This document shows positions 26,844-35,956 of a DNA stretch of 64,000 nucleotides, in pieces. The DNA is from Verrucomicrobiota bacterium. GTDB lineage: Bacteria > Verrucomicrobiota > Verrucomicrobiia > Opitutales > Opitutaceae. How positions within the stretch are numbered: position 1 is the stretch's first letter; every line of letters begins with the position of its first letter. The stretch lies in NCBI GenBank assembly GCA_023428905.1, contig JAEYWP010000008.1:124001-188000 (forward strand). Direction: 5' to 3'. Below the pieces are notes generated by a model. The model was not told where the DNA came from. It ran no database searches and saw only the letters and a list, made by a program, of their open reading frames with translations. The translations under genes and the position numbers were made by a program.

Positions 26844-27629
26844 TTAGCGACGGCCGAGTGCCCGGCGGGCGGCGGCCTCCTCGGCGGCGGCGAGTTCGCC
26901 CTCGCCGACCGCGGCGACGAAGATCTCCTCCATGTCCTGCTGGCTGAAGCGCGAACGCAGGGACTCGAGGGTGCCCTCTGCCCGGAGCCGCCCGCCATGG
27001 ACGATCCCGATCACATCGCAGAGTTTTTCGACCTCGCTCATCACATGGGTGGAATAGATCACGGTCTTTCCCCGGGCCCGGCAGTCGCGGATGAAACGGA
27101 CGATGGTGCGGGCGGCGATCACGTCGAGGCCGAGGGTGGGCTCGTCGAAGATCATCACCGCCGGGTCATGGATCAGGGTGCGCGCGATCGAGACCTTTTG
27201 CTTCATACCGGTGGAAAACTTGTCCACCCGGCGGTCGAGGAAATCGGTCATTTCCAGGTCGCGCGCGAGGCGCTCGGTGCGCTCCGCGATCACCGCCTCG
27301 TCGAGGCCGTTGAGCTGGCCGAAATACCGCACCGTCTCGCGGGCGGTGAGCCGGCCGTAGAGGGCGGTGCTGGCGGCGAGGAAGCCGATGTTGGCCCGGA
27401 CCTTGTCCGGCTGCTCCTGCACGTTGAACCCCGCCACCCGCGCCTCGCCCGCCGAGGGCGTGAGCAGGGTGGCCAGCATCCGCAGGGTGGTCGTCTTCCC
27501 GGCGCCGTTTGCGCCGAGCAGGCCGTAGATCTGTCCCGGCGAGACCACAAAGCTCACCCCGTCCACCGCACGCACCTCCGCGCGCTTCTTATCCAAAAAA
27601 ACCTTACACAAACCACGGGCTTCGATCAT
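26844..27629 (-). CDS. natA: ABC transporter ATP-binding protein, NatA-like
   Basis: 261 residues from the ATG at 27629; a GTG seven codons upstream is possible but lies at the edge of the inverted repeat. It has Walker A (GANGAGKTTT), the signature FSTGMKQKVSIARTL, Walker B (VMIFDEPTLGLD) and a switch His (YSTHVMSEVEKL). The signature S-T-G-M-K-Q replaces the usual S-G-G, as in NatA proteins. With the permease at 25596 it forms an exporter. Its start region abuts the left end of the inverted-repeat element at 27642. Confidence 0.9.
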   Translation of the reverse strand: MIEARGLCKVFLDKKRAEVRAVDGVSFVVSPGQIYGLLGANGAGKTTTLRMLATLLTPSAGEARVAGFNVQEQPDKVRANIGFLAASTALYGRLTARETVRYFGQLNGLDEAVIAERTERLARDLEMTDFLDRRVDKFSTGMKQKVSIARTLIHDPAVMIFDEPTLGLDVIAARTIVRFIRDCRARGKTVIYSTHVMSEVEKLCDVIGIVHGGRLRAEGTLESLRSRFSQQDMEEIFVAAVGEGELAAAEEAAARRALGRR

Positions 27630-27641
27630 AAAAGGGAAACG

Positions 27642-28070
27642 TTTAACCACGGATGGACACGAATGGACACGGATTTCAGAGGACGATCCGGTCCCAGTGA
27701 AGCTTGGGGCTTCCGAAGTTGAGAATCAGGCCCACTTTTCGCCGGGTGATCCTGAGGTAGTTCACCATTTGTCCCCGCTCGGCATCACCAATCGCCTGGC
27801 TCGACTTGGTGTCCACCACGATCTCATCCCCAACCAGCAAGTCGGGAATGTACTCACCGACGCGCACCCCTTTGTAGAGGACGTCGAATCGAGCCTGCTG
27901 GACAAAGGGAATTCCGTGGAGCCGCAGTTCGACCGCCAGCGCGTTCTCGTACGGCTTCTCATTCAGCCCATGGCCCAGGGTGTTCAGCACCTCCATGGCG
28001 CAGCCGATCACCGAGTATGACAGTGCCTTTGACCCGACCCATCCGTGTCCATCTGTGTTCATCCGTGGTT
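27642..28070. mobile_element. 429-base inverted-repeat element carrying a GxxExxY gene
   Basis: The left end (27642-27676) reads TTTAACCACGGATGGACACG and then GAATGGACACGGATTT. The right end (28041-28070) is an imperfect inverted copy (ATCCGTGTCCATCTGTGTTC, ATCCGTGGTT). The single minus-strand gene begins inside the right repeat and its stop codon touches the left repeat, so the element is almost entirely gene plus ends. A gene-less relative lies at 25421-25551 and single half-copies occur at 51871 and 58451. No transposase is present; mobility is inferred from the repeat structure alone. Confidence 0.6.
27676..28062 (-). CDS. GxxExxY family protein (PD-(D/E)XK nuclease-like)
   Basis: 128 residues from an ATG that lies inside the repeat. 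The motif GLNEKPY fits GxxExxY, and the fold is of the PD-(D/E)XK_3 type: Asp74 in YIPDLLVG and then Asp84-Thr-Lys86 (VVDTKSS), where E/D-x-K is the usual metal-binding pair. Members are small proteins of unknown function, often present in several copies. The TGA at 27676-27678 directly touches the left repeat. Codon use is like that of the neighbours. Nuclease activity has not been shown for this family as far as known here. Confidence 0.8.
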   Translation of the reverse strand: MNTDGHGWVGSKALSYSVIGCAMEVLNTLGHGLNEKPYENALAVELRLHGIPFVQQARFDVLYKGVRVGEYIPDLLVGDEIVVDTKSSQAIGDAERGQMVNYLRITRRKVGLILNFGSPKLHWDRIVL

Positions 28071-28128
28071 CCCTTCTCCGCATTGCTCCGCTGCGGGGGG
28101 ACTGTTGCAGGGTGGACATGGGGGTCAA

Positions 28129-28842
28129 TCAGAGGCTCATGCGCTCGCGGAACTCCTGGGCTTGGCGGCGGCTCAGCTCGACCTTTGCTCCGCCCTTCAG
28201 GGTCACGAGCAAGCCGGAACTGAACCAGGGCTCGATCGTGTCGATCCAGGTGAGGTTGATGATCTGGCGGCGGTTGGCCCGGAAGAAAAAGCGGGGGTCG
28301 AGCCGCTCCTCCATTGCATTGAGGGAGCGGAAGAGCTGCGGCTGTGCACCATCAAAGTGGATACGCGTGTAGTTGCCCTCGCTTTCCAGGAGGCGGATCG
28401 ACCTGACCTCCACAAACCAGCAGTGATCACCATCGCGCACAAAGACCTTGTCCTCCGGCGCGAGTCGCGCGCTGCGCTCCGGGGGGCGGGCGACCCCCGC
28501 CTTCAGCTTGTCCATCGTGGAGGCGAGCCGGACCGGATCCACCGGTTTCATCAGGTAGTCGAGCGCGTTGAACTCGAAGGCGCGTACCGCGAACTCGTCG
28601 TAGGCGGTGGTAAACACGACCTGGGGCAGCGGCGGCTCCAGCGCCTCCAGCAGTTCGAAACCCGTTTTTCCCGGCATCTGGATGTCGAGAAAGACCACGT
28701 CCGGGCGGAGCAGCGCAATCTGCTCCTGCGCCTGCGCGGCATTGGCCGCCTCGCCCACGATCTCGACCTCAGGGTGCAGGGCGAGCAGACGCCGGAGCTC
28801 ATTGCGGGCCAGCCTTTCGTCGTCGATCAGGAGCGCTTTCAT
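28129..28842 (-). CDS. LytTR response regulator (LytR/AlgR type)
   Basis: 237 residues: an N-terminal receiver with Asp53 (FLDIQMPGKTG) and Lys in LMKPV, and a C-terminal LytTR DNA-binding domain (about 130-235) with SEGNYTRIHF, FRANRRQIINL and the late GGAKVELSRRQAQEF. Such regulators bind direct-repeat sites upstream of targets. Its ATG overlaps the stop of the kinase gene by four bases, so it is co-translated with its partner. Candidate targets are unknown; the Nat exporter genes and the PEP-CTERM gene are nearest. Confidence 0.9.
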   Translation of the reverse strand: MKALLIDDERLARNELRRLLALHPEVEIVGEAANAAQAQEQIALLRPDVVFLDIQMPGKTGFELLEALEPPLPQVVFTTAYDEFAVRAFEFNALDYLMKPVDPVRLASTMDKLKAGVARPPERSARLAPEDKVFVRDGDHCWFVEVRSIRLLESEGNYTRIHFDGAQPQLFRSLNAMEERLDPRFFFRANRRQIINLTWIDTIEPWFSSGLLVTLKGGAKVELSRRQAQEFRERMSL

Positions 28843-29960
28843 GCTTTGAAAAGTTGGATCCGCGGGATCACGGCCTCCGCTCTCACCGTATCCGGTCCTT
28901 CCGCACGCAACTCGAGCGAACTTTTCTCGCCGGCCAGGAGCCGCAGCCGCTCTGCCGCGTTGGCCAGCCCGAGCCCGGTGGAGGCCCGCCGCTCGTCCGA
29001 GGCCGCAATCCGCCCGGGATTGGTCACGGAGACACGCAGGGCCTCCTCCGCCACGCGCGCCACCACGGCGATCTCGCCGCCCTCGGCTCGCGCAGAAATG
29101 CCGTACTTGACCGCATTCTCCACCAGGGTTTGGAGCAGCATCGGAGGCACCGGCCAGGCCAGCGCCTCCGCCGGCACGTCCAGCCGGAACCGCAGCCTCT
29201 CCTCATGGCGCACCTGCTCCAGCGCCATGTAGTCCGCCACCACCTTGAGCTCCTCCTCGAAGGGAACGGTCTCAAGCTGGCCCGATTTCAGCGAGTACCG
29301 CAGCAGGTTGGCCAGCTGGGTCACGGCCTGGCGCGCCCGCTGCGGGTCCTCCTCGATCAAGGCGCGCAGCGAATTGAGGGAGTTGAAAATGAAATGGGGA
29401 TTCAGCTGCGACTTGAGCGCGCGGAGTTCCGCCTGCTTCACCGTCGCGACCAGGCGCAGGCGGTCGATCTCGAGCTGATTGAACCGGTCGAAGAGGTGGT
29501 AGAAAAAATAGAGCGACAGCCAGAACGTCATCGTGACGGTGCCCTGCACCCAGATCGCCGCGAAGAAGACCGGGCCACGCACCCCGGAGGCGCTCCACTC
29601 CAGCACTACGCACTGCACCAGATAAAGGCCGCCCGCCCAGACCAGGGCCTGCAGCGCGGCCAGCCCCAGCACCCGCGGCACGAGTGCGCGCCAACCCAGC
29701 GCTTTCCACCCACGGCGGTGGATCACCGTCCGACCGTAATGCGAAAGCAGCAGGCCGCCGCCGTACACCTGAACGACGGTGGCGAGAATCCGGTCGGCCT
29801 GACCGGGCGACGCCGGGACAAAATGCGCAAAGAGGTATTGCACCACCGCCAGCCCGCCCCAGCAGGCGAGCTGCAGGAAGACGTAAAAGCGCTCCTTCGT
29901 CGCCGCCCGGGACGGGCCGTCGAAGGTGGGCAGAGAAAGCGGCGGCGTGGTGTCAGCCAT
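28839..29960 (-). CDS. LytS-type membrane histidine kinase
   Basis: 373 residues from the ATG at 29960. Four to five hydrophobic segments occupy residues 25-175 (YVFLQLACWGGLAVVQYLF, FFAAIWVQGTVTMTFWLSL). A His_kinase domain follows with LKSQLNPHFIFNSLNSLRAL (phospho-His in NPHF) and an HATPase_c domain with LVENAVKYG and STGLGLANAAERL. This is the LytS/YehU class. The response regulator overlaps it by ATGA. It is divergent from a PEP-CTERM gene at 30181. Confidence 0.9.
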   Translation of the reverse strand: MADTTPPLSLPTFDGPSRAATKERFYVFLQLACWGGLAVVQYLFAHFVPASPGQADRILATVVQVYGGGLLLSHYGRTVIHRRGWKALGWRALVPRVLGLAALQALVWAGGLYLVQCVVLEWSASGVRGPVFFAAIWVQGTVTMTFWLSLYFFYHLFDRFNQLEIDRLRLVATVKQAELRALKSQLNPHFIFNSLNSLRALIEEDPQRARQAVTQLANLLRYSLKSGQLETVPFEEELKVVADYMALEQVRHEERLRFRLDVPAEALAWPVPPMLLQTLVENAVKYGISARAEGGEIAVVARVAEEALRVSVTNPGRIAASDERRASTGLGLANAAERLRLLAGEKSSLELRAEGPDTVRAEAVIPRIQLFKA

Positions 29961-30180
29961 CGGCAACCACACTACAGGACGCGAACGGCGGCACCGCAAC
30001 CTTTGGACCAGCGGCGCCAGTCCGGGACCAGCGGCGGCGCCACCCTCCCAAAAACACCCGCCGAAGTGATTTACTTTTCCCGCAGGCAACCCAGCCTTGC
30101 CCTGCATTCCAACGGTTAGCCGACACCACGGCGGGGCGCCTCTTTTCCGGCGGGGACAGCCCAGCTGCATCACGCACACC

Positions 30181-30873
30181 ATGAACCACCACCCTGCTGT
30201 GAGCGGGACGCGCCTTGCGCGCGCCCTCCTTCAAATCTGCTGGCTCCCCGCCGCGCTCTTTCTTGCCTCGCCGCTCCACGGCCAGGTGACCCTCGCGTCG
30301 GAGACCTACGCGGTCCCGCAGTGGATTGATGGTTCGTCCCACTCCGCCCTCTTCGATTTCTCCAGCAACAGCGCCGCCCCGGCCGGGGCCACGGTCTCCG
30401 CCCTGACCCTCAGCATCACCTTCACCAAGGTGCCCGACCTGCCCGACGATCCGCCGTTTTACTCGGACATCGGGTTGGTGCTCCGGATGCTGGATACGAG
30501 CTTCGGCGTCCTGCGCGAAGTCACGCTGCTCGAAGTGGGCACGCTCCCGGACGGCTCCGCCTTCGGCGGCTTCAGCGGCACCCTTCTGTTCGACGACGCG
30601 GCCGACACCGCCCTGATCGACGCGGGCGACCCGTTGCTCGCCGGGGCCTACCGCCCCTACCAGCCGCTGGCTGGTTTGCTGGGTACCTTCAGCCCCTACT
30701 GGGAACTGAGGATCGACGACGCGAGTATCCAGAACCCCGTGCTCTTTGATTCCGCCACGCTGACACTCGCCCTCGCGGCGCAGCCCGTGCCCGAACCCGC
30801 CGCCTACGGCGCAATGGCATCCGGACTTCTCTTGTCCCTGGTCGTGTTCGTCCGCCGTCGGCTTCGCCGGTAA
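30181..30873 (+). CDS. PEP-CTERM sorting-domain secreted protein
   Basis: 230 residues. A signal peptide (LLQICWLPAALFLASPLHGQ) and a C-terminal sorting signal PVPEPAAYGAMASGLLLSLV followed by RRRLRR are present. The mature part is beta-rich, and a stretch near PYWELRIDDASIQNP resembles a proprotein-convertase P-like jelly roll. No catalytic motif was seen. The protease gene starts 11 bases after the stop, so the two probably form an operon. Export and sorting by an exosortase is known for the family; no exosortase gene is in the window. Confidence 0.85.
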   Translation: MNHHPAVSGTRLARALLQICWLPAALFLASPLHGQVTLASETYAVPQWIDGSSHSALFDFSSNSAAPAGATVSALTLSITFTKVPDLPDDPPFYSDIGLVLRMLDTSFGVLREVTLLEVGTLPDGSAFGGFSGTLLFDDAADTALIDAGDPLLAGAYRPYQPLAGLLGTFSPYWELRIDDASIQNPVLFDSATLTLALAAQPVPEPAAYGAMASGLLLSLVVFVRRRLRR

Positions 30874-30884
30874 CCCCCAACCCC

Positions 30885-33800
30885 GTGAACCCCATCTCCC
30901 CGTTTCTCGCCACGTTTGCGGCGGGCGTCCTTTTTGCGTCCGCCGCCAGCCAGGCGCAGACACCGCCGCCGCCTCCCACCCAAGCTGCCACGCCCCGGCT
31001 GGCCGCCGCCCGCGAGCCCGTCACCTACGCCGTCATCCTCCGCACGCCATCGCTTGCCGCGATGGTGGCGGACGCTCGCGCCCAGGGGCGATCCCCCTCC
31101 CCCGCCGAACAGAAAGCCTATCTCGAGCGCTTGCGTTCAGCCCAGGCCGCACTGGTGGCGCGCATCGAGGGGGCCGGAGGAACCACCGTGGCCCAGACGA
31201 GCCGCGCCCTGAACGCTCTGTACGTGCGGGCGCGGCCTGACTCCGCCCGTCGCCTCGCGGCCATCGATGGGGTCCGCAGCGTCCAGGAGGTCGGCAACCT
31301 CCGCACCCAGGCGGACCCGGCCTCCAAGGAGGTCACCCCCTGGATCGGCGCAGAGCGCCTGCGCACCCTCGGCATCGACGGCCGCGGGGTCCGCGTAGCC
31401 GTCCTCGACTCCGGCATCGACTACACCCACGCCGCGTTCGGCGGCGCCGGCACGCCCGCTGCCTACCTCGCGGCCTACGGGCTCTCACAACTCGATCCGG
31501 CCAACAAAGGCGCGGTCGCCTGGCCCCAGGGACGGGTGGTCGGGGGCTACGACTTCGTGGGCGAGAACTGGCCGTACGGAGACCTCGAACCCGACCCCGA
31601 CCCGATTGCGGCCCCGCCGCCCGACAATGACCTGGGCCTGGTCGGCACCGACGGCAGCCATGGGACGAGCGTGGCTGACATCCTGGCCGGCGGGCCGTAT
31701 CCGGCGCGTCCAGACAACTTCGGGATCGCGCCCGGCGTGTCGCTCTACGCGGTGAAGGTCTGCAGCGCGCTGACCCCGGACTGCAGCGGTCTCGCCCTGA
31801 TCCAGGGCATCGACTGGGCCCTTGACCCCAATGGCGATGGCAATCTCGCGGATGCGGTCGACGTGATCAACCTGTCGCTCGGCGCCAATTTCGGGCAGCG
31901 GGAGAACCCCTCGGTCGAGGCAGCGACCAATGCCTCGCGGCTGGGCGTCGTTGTGTGTGCGGCCGCCGGCAACGGTGGAGACACTCCCTACATTCTCAGC
32001 TCCCCAGCCAGTGCCCCGGAGGCAATCGCCGTGGCCCAGACATCCATGCCGGGCGACCGCGCCTTTCATGTCCAGGTCGACTCCCCCAATCAGACGCGCG
32101 CGCTCCTCCGCAACACCGCCAGCTTGCCGTGGGCGCCACTGACCTCGGTTGTGACCGGCCGTCTCATGCGCCCCGCCGACCCGCTCGCCTGCGCCCTGCT
32201 CGCGCCCGCCTCACTGGGCGACCGGATCGCCCTGATCGACCGGGGCGACTGTGACGTCAGCTACAAGGTGGCCTATGCGCAGGCCGCCGGCGCGCGGGCC
32301 GTGCTGCTCGTGAGCAACGCCCCCGGCGACCCACCTTCCCATTCTTATGGCGGAATCCCCTGGTGGGACCTCCCCGAGGATTTTGTCCTGCGCATCCCCG
32401 CCCTGGTCGTGAGCCAGGCAGACGGGGCCACATTGGTGAGCCGGCTCGCGGCGGGCCAGGTCCTGACCGTGACCCTCTCCCCCTCGGTGGGGACCGACCT
32501 GTCGCGCAGCATCGTGGGCACCTCGTCGCGGGGCCCTGGATACAACACGGGCATGCTCAAGCCGGAGCTCTCGGCCCCCGGCGCCAGCCGTGCCGCCGTG
32601 TCCGGCAGTGGGACCGGGCTCGCGGTGTTTGGCGGCACTTCCGGCGCCACCCCGGTGGTAGCGGGCGCCGCCGCCCTCCTGCGCCAGCAATACCCCGGGC
32701 TGGCCCCGCTCGAGGTCAAGGCCCGCTTGATGAACACGGCCGCCCAGGATGTTTTTGTCGATCGCCGCTCCCGTCCCGGGCTGCTCACGGGCGTATCGCG
32801 CTCCGGCGCGGGCGAAGTCCAGGCCGCCGCCGCCCTGCAGGCGCGGGCCACCGCCTGGGTGGTCGGCGCCTCCGGTGCCGCGCCTGCCCCGGCCCTCTCC
32901 TTCGGCTATTGGCGGCTGAGTGCGCCCCAGACCTTCACCAAGGTGATCCGGGTCAAAAATCATGCGGCAAACGCGCGCGACTTCACCGTCCGCAATGCCA
33001 GCCGCGGCAGTCCCGGTCAGCCCGGAGCCGTTGTCCTGGGCGCGCCGCCCACCCTCCGCGTTCCAGGGGGAGGGACGGCAGACCTGACCGTCACCCTCAC
33101 GGTCGACCCGGCGAAGCTTCCCCCGTGGCAGACCGACAGCGGTTTTTACGGCGCCGACGGCGGCCGGCTCGCGGCGCAGGAGTTTGACGGTTTCATCGAA
33201 CTCTCCGAGGGCACGGATCAGCTGAGTCTGCCCTGGCACATCCTGCCCCACCGCGCCCACCGCGGGATTGTCTCCACCACCCGGCACAGTCTGGGTGGCG
33301 CCGCCCCCACCCTCGCCAACTCGCCCTCCGCGGCGGCGGCCACCGCGTCCCTCTTCGCCCTCACCGGCACCAGTCCGCGCCTGCCCGCCGGCTCGTATCC
33401 GGGACCTGGTGACGCCTTTGCCGTCACCGACCTCCAGCATGTCGGGGTCCGGCTGGTCAACTACGGCGCGCCCTACGGGCTCGCCCTGGAATTCGCGATC
33501 ACCACCTGGGACCGCCGGACCCACGCCAATTATCCCGCGCAGTTTGTCGTCACGCTCGACGTTGACCGGGACGGGGTGGGTGACTGGTACCTCTTCAACC
33601 AGCGCCTTGGGGCCGCGCCGCCGGACTGGCGCAACGCCGTCTTCCTCCAGGGTGTGTTTTGGTACAGTGGATACGGGACGTTCTTCACCAACGTCGACTT
33701 CAACTCCGCCAACGTGATCCTGCAGGTGCCTCTCAACCGGATCGGCCGCAGCGTGCCCTGGGAGGAGGGCGCGTGGCCGGTCGCTGATCCCCTGCCGCCG

Positions 33801-34073
33801 GGCCAGACGATCGACTTCACCGTGCAGGTCTACGACAACTACTTCACCGGCCTGATGACCGACCAGATCGGGCCCATGACCTACACCCCGGCCTCGCCCC
33901 GATATGTGGTCAATGGCGGGCTGGGGGCGGTGGAGGCGGCTCCCGGTGCCAGCGCCCCGATCCCGATCAGTGCCACCGGCAGCACGCTCTCGCCCTCGCA
34001 GTCCGGCGTCCTCCTCATGTTCACCCACGGGCGCACCCGCTTCGAATCCCACGCCATCGAGGTGGCCCCCTGA
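30885..34073 (+). CDS. Secreted subtilisin-like serine peptidase (S8) with PA domain
   Basis: 1062 residues from a GTG start. A signal peptide ends near residue 24 (ASAASQAQ), followed by a proline-rich linker and an inhibitor I9-like propeptide (about 45-140). The S8 catalytic triad is complete: Asp175 (VLDSGID), His259 (DGSHGTSVADI) and Ser586 (GGTSGATPVVAG). A PA insertion (about 415-535, GDRIALIDRGDCDVSYK) sits inside the catalytic domain. The C-terminal 400 residues are beta-rich. It should be exported and cleave proteins outside the cell. It follows the PEP-CTERM gene by 11 bases. Confidence 0.9.
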   Translation: MNPISPFLATFAAGVLFASAASQAQTPPPPPTQAATPRLAAAREPVTYAVILRTPSLAAMVADARAQGRSPSPAEQKAYLERLRSAQAALVARIEGAGGTTVAQTSRALNALYVRARPDSARRLAAIDGVRSVQEVGNLRTQADPASKEVTPWIGAERLRTLGIDGRGVRVAVLDSGIDYTHAAFGGAGTPAAYLAAYGLSQLDPANKGAVAWPQGRVVGGYDFVGENWPYGDLEPDPDPIAAPPPDNDLGLVGTDGSHGTSVADILAGGPYPARPDNFGIAPGVSLYAVKVCSALTPDCSGLALIQGIDWALDPNGDGNLADAVDVINLSLGANFGQRENPSVEAATNASRLGVVVCAAAGNGGDTPYILSSPASAPEAIAVAQTSMPGDRAFHVQVDSPNQTRALLRNTASLPWAPLTSVVTGRLMRPADPLACALLAPASLGDRIALIDRGDCDVSYKVAYAQAAGARAVLLVSNAPGDPPSHSYGGIPWWDLPEDFVLRIPALVVSQADGATLVSRLAAGQVLTVTLSPSVGTDLSRSIVGTSSRGPGYNTGMLKPELSAPGASRAAVSGSGTGLAVFGGTSGATPVVAGAAALLRQQYPGLAPLEVKARLMNTAAQDVFVDRRSRPGLLTGVSRSGAGEVQAAAALQARATAWVVGASGAAPAPALSFGYWRLSAPQTFTKVIRVKNHAANARDFTVRNASRGSPGQPGAVVLGAPPTLRVPGGGTADLTVTLTVDPAKLPPWQTDSGFYGADGGRLAAQEFDGFIELSEGTDQLSLPWHILPHRAHRGIVSTTRHSLGGAAPTLANSPSAAAATASLFALTGTSPRLPAGSYPGPGDAFAVTDLQHVGVRLVNYGAPYGLALEFAITTWDRRTHANYPAQFVVTLDVDRDGVGDWYLFNQRLGAAPPDWRNAVFLQGVFWYSGYGTFFTNVDFNSANVILQVPLNRIGRSVPWEEGAWPVADPLPPGQTIDFTVQVYDNYFTGLMTDQIGPMTYTPASPRYVVNGGLGAVEAAPGASAPIPISATGSTLSPSQSGVLLMFTHGRTRFESHAIEVAP

Positions 34074-34120
34074 GCGCCCGCACCCTTGTCACCGCCGGGC
34101 CCGGCCCTAAACTCCCCGCC

Positions 34121-35110
34121 ATGAAACCCCGAGTGGTCGTGGTGGGCAGCTTTGTCCAGGACCTCATGTTCCGGTGCGCCGACTTCCCCCAGGCCGGTGA
34201 AACCGTGGTGGGCAGCTTTGTCACCGGCCCCGGCGGAAAAGGTTCGAACCAGGCGATCGCCTGCGGCCGCACCGGTGTCCCCACCCTCTACGTTGGCGCT
34301 GTCGGCGAAGATGCCTTCGGGCGGGAGGCGGAGGCCTATTACCGCGCCGCTGGTATCCCCGCCGCCTTCGCCCGAAAGAAATCGGCGGCGACAGGCACAG
34401 CCGCCATTCTCGTCAACACCGCGGGGCAGAACGAAATCGTCGTGGCGCTGGGTGCCAACGAGGCGCTGCAGCGTCGCGACCTTCCCCTGCCCGCCATCCG
34501 CTCCGCCGAGGTGCTGGTCTGCCAGTGCGAGTCCAACCTCGCCACCACCGCCCATGCCCTGCGGACGGCGAGGAAGGCCGGGGCCGTCACGATCCTCAAC
34601 CCGGCGCCGATGCGCCCGGACTTTGACCTGGAGCTGCTCCACGACGTGTCGGTGCTGATACCCAACGAGACCGAGTTCGCCAGCCTGCTGACGCGTCTGC
34701 CCGCCTCCGGCGGCCGCGCCCTGGGCGCGGACGAGTTGCAGCGGCTGGACCCGGCGGACCTGCACACACACTGCCGGCGGGTCGGCGTACCGACCGTGAT
34801 CGTCACCCTGGGGAGCCGCGGCTGTCTCGTCTCGGAGCAAGGCGGACACACCTTCCTCCCCGCCCACCGCGGTCTTGACGTGGTGGATACCACGGGTGCG
34901 GGGGACGCCTTCGTCGGCGGATTCGCCGCCGGCTTGGTGAAACACCAGGGGGACCGGGTGAAGGCGGCGATCCTCGGAACCGCCGTCGCCGCCCTCTCCG
35001 TCACCAAGCCCGGCACCGCGCCGGCGATGCCGACGCAGCGGGAGATCGCCGCGTTCCTCCGAGGGCGGGCGGCCGGCCTCAGGCGCCGATCGGGTGCCAG
35101 ACGGTCTTGA
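34121..35110 (+). CDS. PfkB-family sugar kinase (ribokinase or deoxyribokinase-like)
   Basis: 329 residues with PfkB motifs: GPGGKGSNQAIACGRTG (substrate-binding region) and VDTTGAGDAFVGGFAAGL, with the catalytic Asp in GAGD. The N-terminus KPRVVVVGSFVQDLMFRC matches ribokinases. It probably phosphorylates ribose or deoxyribose. It is convergent with a minus-strand operon of two ALDH-like genes and deoC, and the 3' ends overlap by 32 bases. With DeoC next door, deoxyribose kinase is a reasonable guess; specificity cannot be read from sequence alone. Confidence 0.85.
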   Translation: MKPRVVVVGSFVQDLMFRCADFPQAGETVVGSFVTGPGGKGSNQAIACGRTGVPTLYVGAVGEDAFGREAEAYYRAAGIPAAFARKKSAATGTAAILVNTAGQNEIVVALGANEALQRRDLPLPAIRSAEVLVCQCESNLATTAHALRTARKAGAVTILNPAPMRPDFDLELLHDVSVLIPNETEFASLLTRLPASGGRALGADELQRLDPADLHTHCRRVGVPTVIVTLGSRGCLVSEQGGHTFLPAHRGLDVVDTTGAGDAFVGGFAAGLVKHQGDRVKAAILGTAVAALSVTKPGTAPAMPTQREIAAFLRGRAAGLRRRSGARRS

Positions 35111-35945
35111 ATTCGACGAAGTCTCGGATCGCGTAGACTGACTCAGCCGACGGGCCCCGCCAGTCCAACGGATCCTCCAGTGACCTCAGATGGCAGCGTT
35201 TGATGCTCTCCGCCGCGCCCGTCTCCAACTCGCGTCGTTCTTCTGCGGATACGACACCGCCCAGCCCGCGGACATGCTCGTGGGTCGCGAAGGTGGGGAG
35301 CAGTTCGCGGTGGAACCCGGTCAGCAGGTTCACCACTCCGCCGGGCAGGTCGCTGGTTGCGAGCATCTCGCCCAGCACCACCGCCGGCATCGGCTGGGTT
35401 TCGGAAGCCAGGGCCACGACGGCATTGCCGCTGACGATGACCGGGCAGATCAGGGAAAGCAGCGCGAGCAGCGGGGGCGAGGGCGGGGCGATGAGCCCGA
35501 CGATGCCCATGGGTTCGCTGACGGTGAAATTGAAGAAGGGACCTGAGACCGGATTTACGCCTCCCAGCACCTGCTCGTATTTGTCCGCCCAACCGGCGTA
35601 ATAGACCACCCGGTCGACCGCAGCGGCCACCTCCTCCGCCGCGGCGCGCTCATCTCCCGACGACAGCGCCAGGGCGGTCGCCATCTCCCCGCTCCGGGCC
35701 TCCAGCATCTCCGCCAGCCGGTAGAGGATCTGTCCACGGTTGTAGGGTGTGCGTCGCGCCCACCCCGGGCCGGCCTTGGCCGCAGCCTCGACCGCGTTGC
35801 GCACGTCCTTGCGGGTGCACTGGGGCAGGTGGGCGACAAAACGGCCCTGCGCATCCGCCAGCGGATAAACGCGGCCGCTCTCGGAGCGGATGAAGGCGCC
35901 GCCGACATACACCTTCGGGGTCTTGTTGATGGGAAGTCGTTTCAT
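35079..35945 (-). CDS. Truncated aldehyde dehydrogenase-like protein (ALDH16 pseudo-domain type)
   Basis: 288 residues, about 60% of a normal ALDH. The N-terminal NAD-fold half is present (SEPMGIVGLIAPPSP, ICPVIVSGNAVVALAS, GGVVNLLTG). The segment with catalytic Glu and Cys is missing: after VVNLLTG the sequence goes directly to short C-terminal helices. The missing part is normally about 200 residues. It is 11 bases downstream of the full ALDH and deoC. In ALDH16 proteins a full ALDH is followed by such a pseudo-ALDH in one chain, so this is probably a split ALDH16 partner and not a broken gene. Confidence 0.78.
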   Translation of the reverse strand: MKRLPINKTPKVYVGGAFIRSESGRVYPLADAQGRFVAHLPQCTRKDVRNAVEAAAKAGPGWARRTPYNRGQILYRLAEMLEARSGEMATALALSSGDERAAAEEVAAAVDRVVYYAGWADKYEQVLGGVNPVSGPFFNFTVSEPMGIVGLIAPPSPPLLALLSLICPVIVSGNAVVALASETQPMPAVVLGEMLATSDLPGGVVNLLTGFHRELLPTFATHEHVRGLGGVVSAEERRELETGAAESIKRCHLRSLEDPLDWRGPSAESVYAIRDFVEFKTVWHPIGA

Positions 35946-35956
35946 GGTGCGGTTCC

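Noticed and set aside
32211..34052. A 613-residue minus-strand open frame
   Set aside because: It lies inside the subtilisin-like gene, which has a full triad. The minus-strand product is Gly- and Arg-rich without a domain.
35079..35945. Truncated ALDH as a pseudogene
   Set aside because: The frame is intact, starts and stops cleanly and lies in an operon with deoC and a full ALDH. The missing part is the same as that in ALDH16 pseudo-domains, so it is kept as a functional partner.
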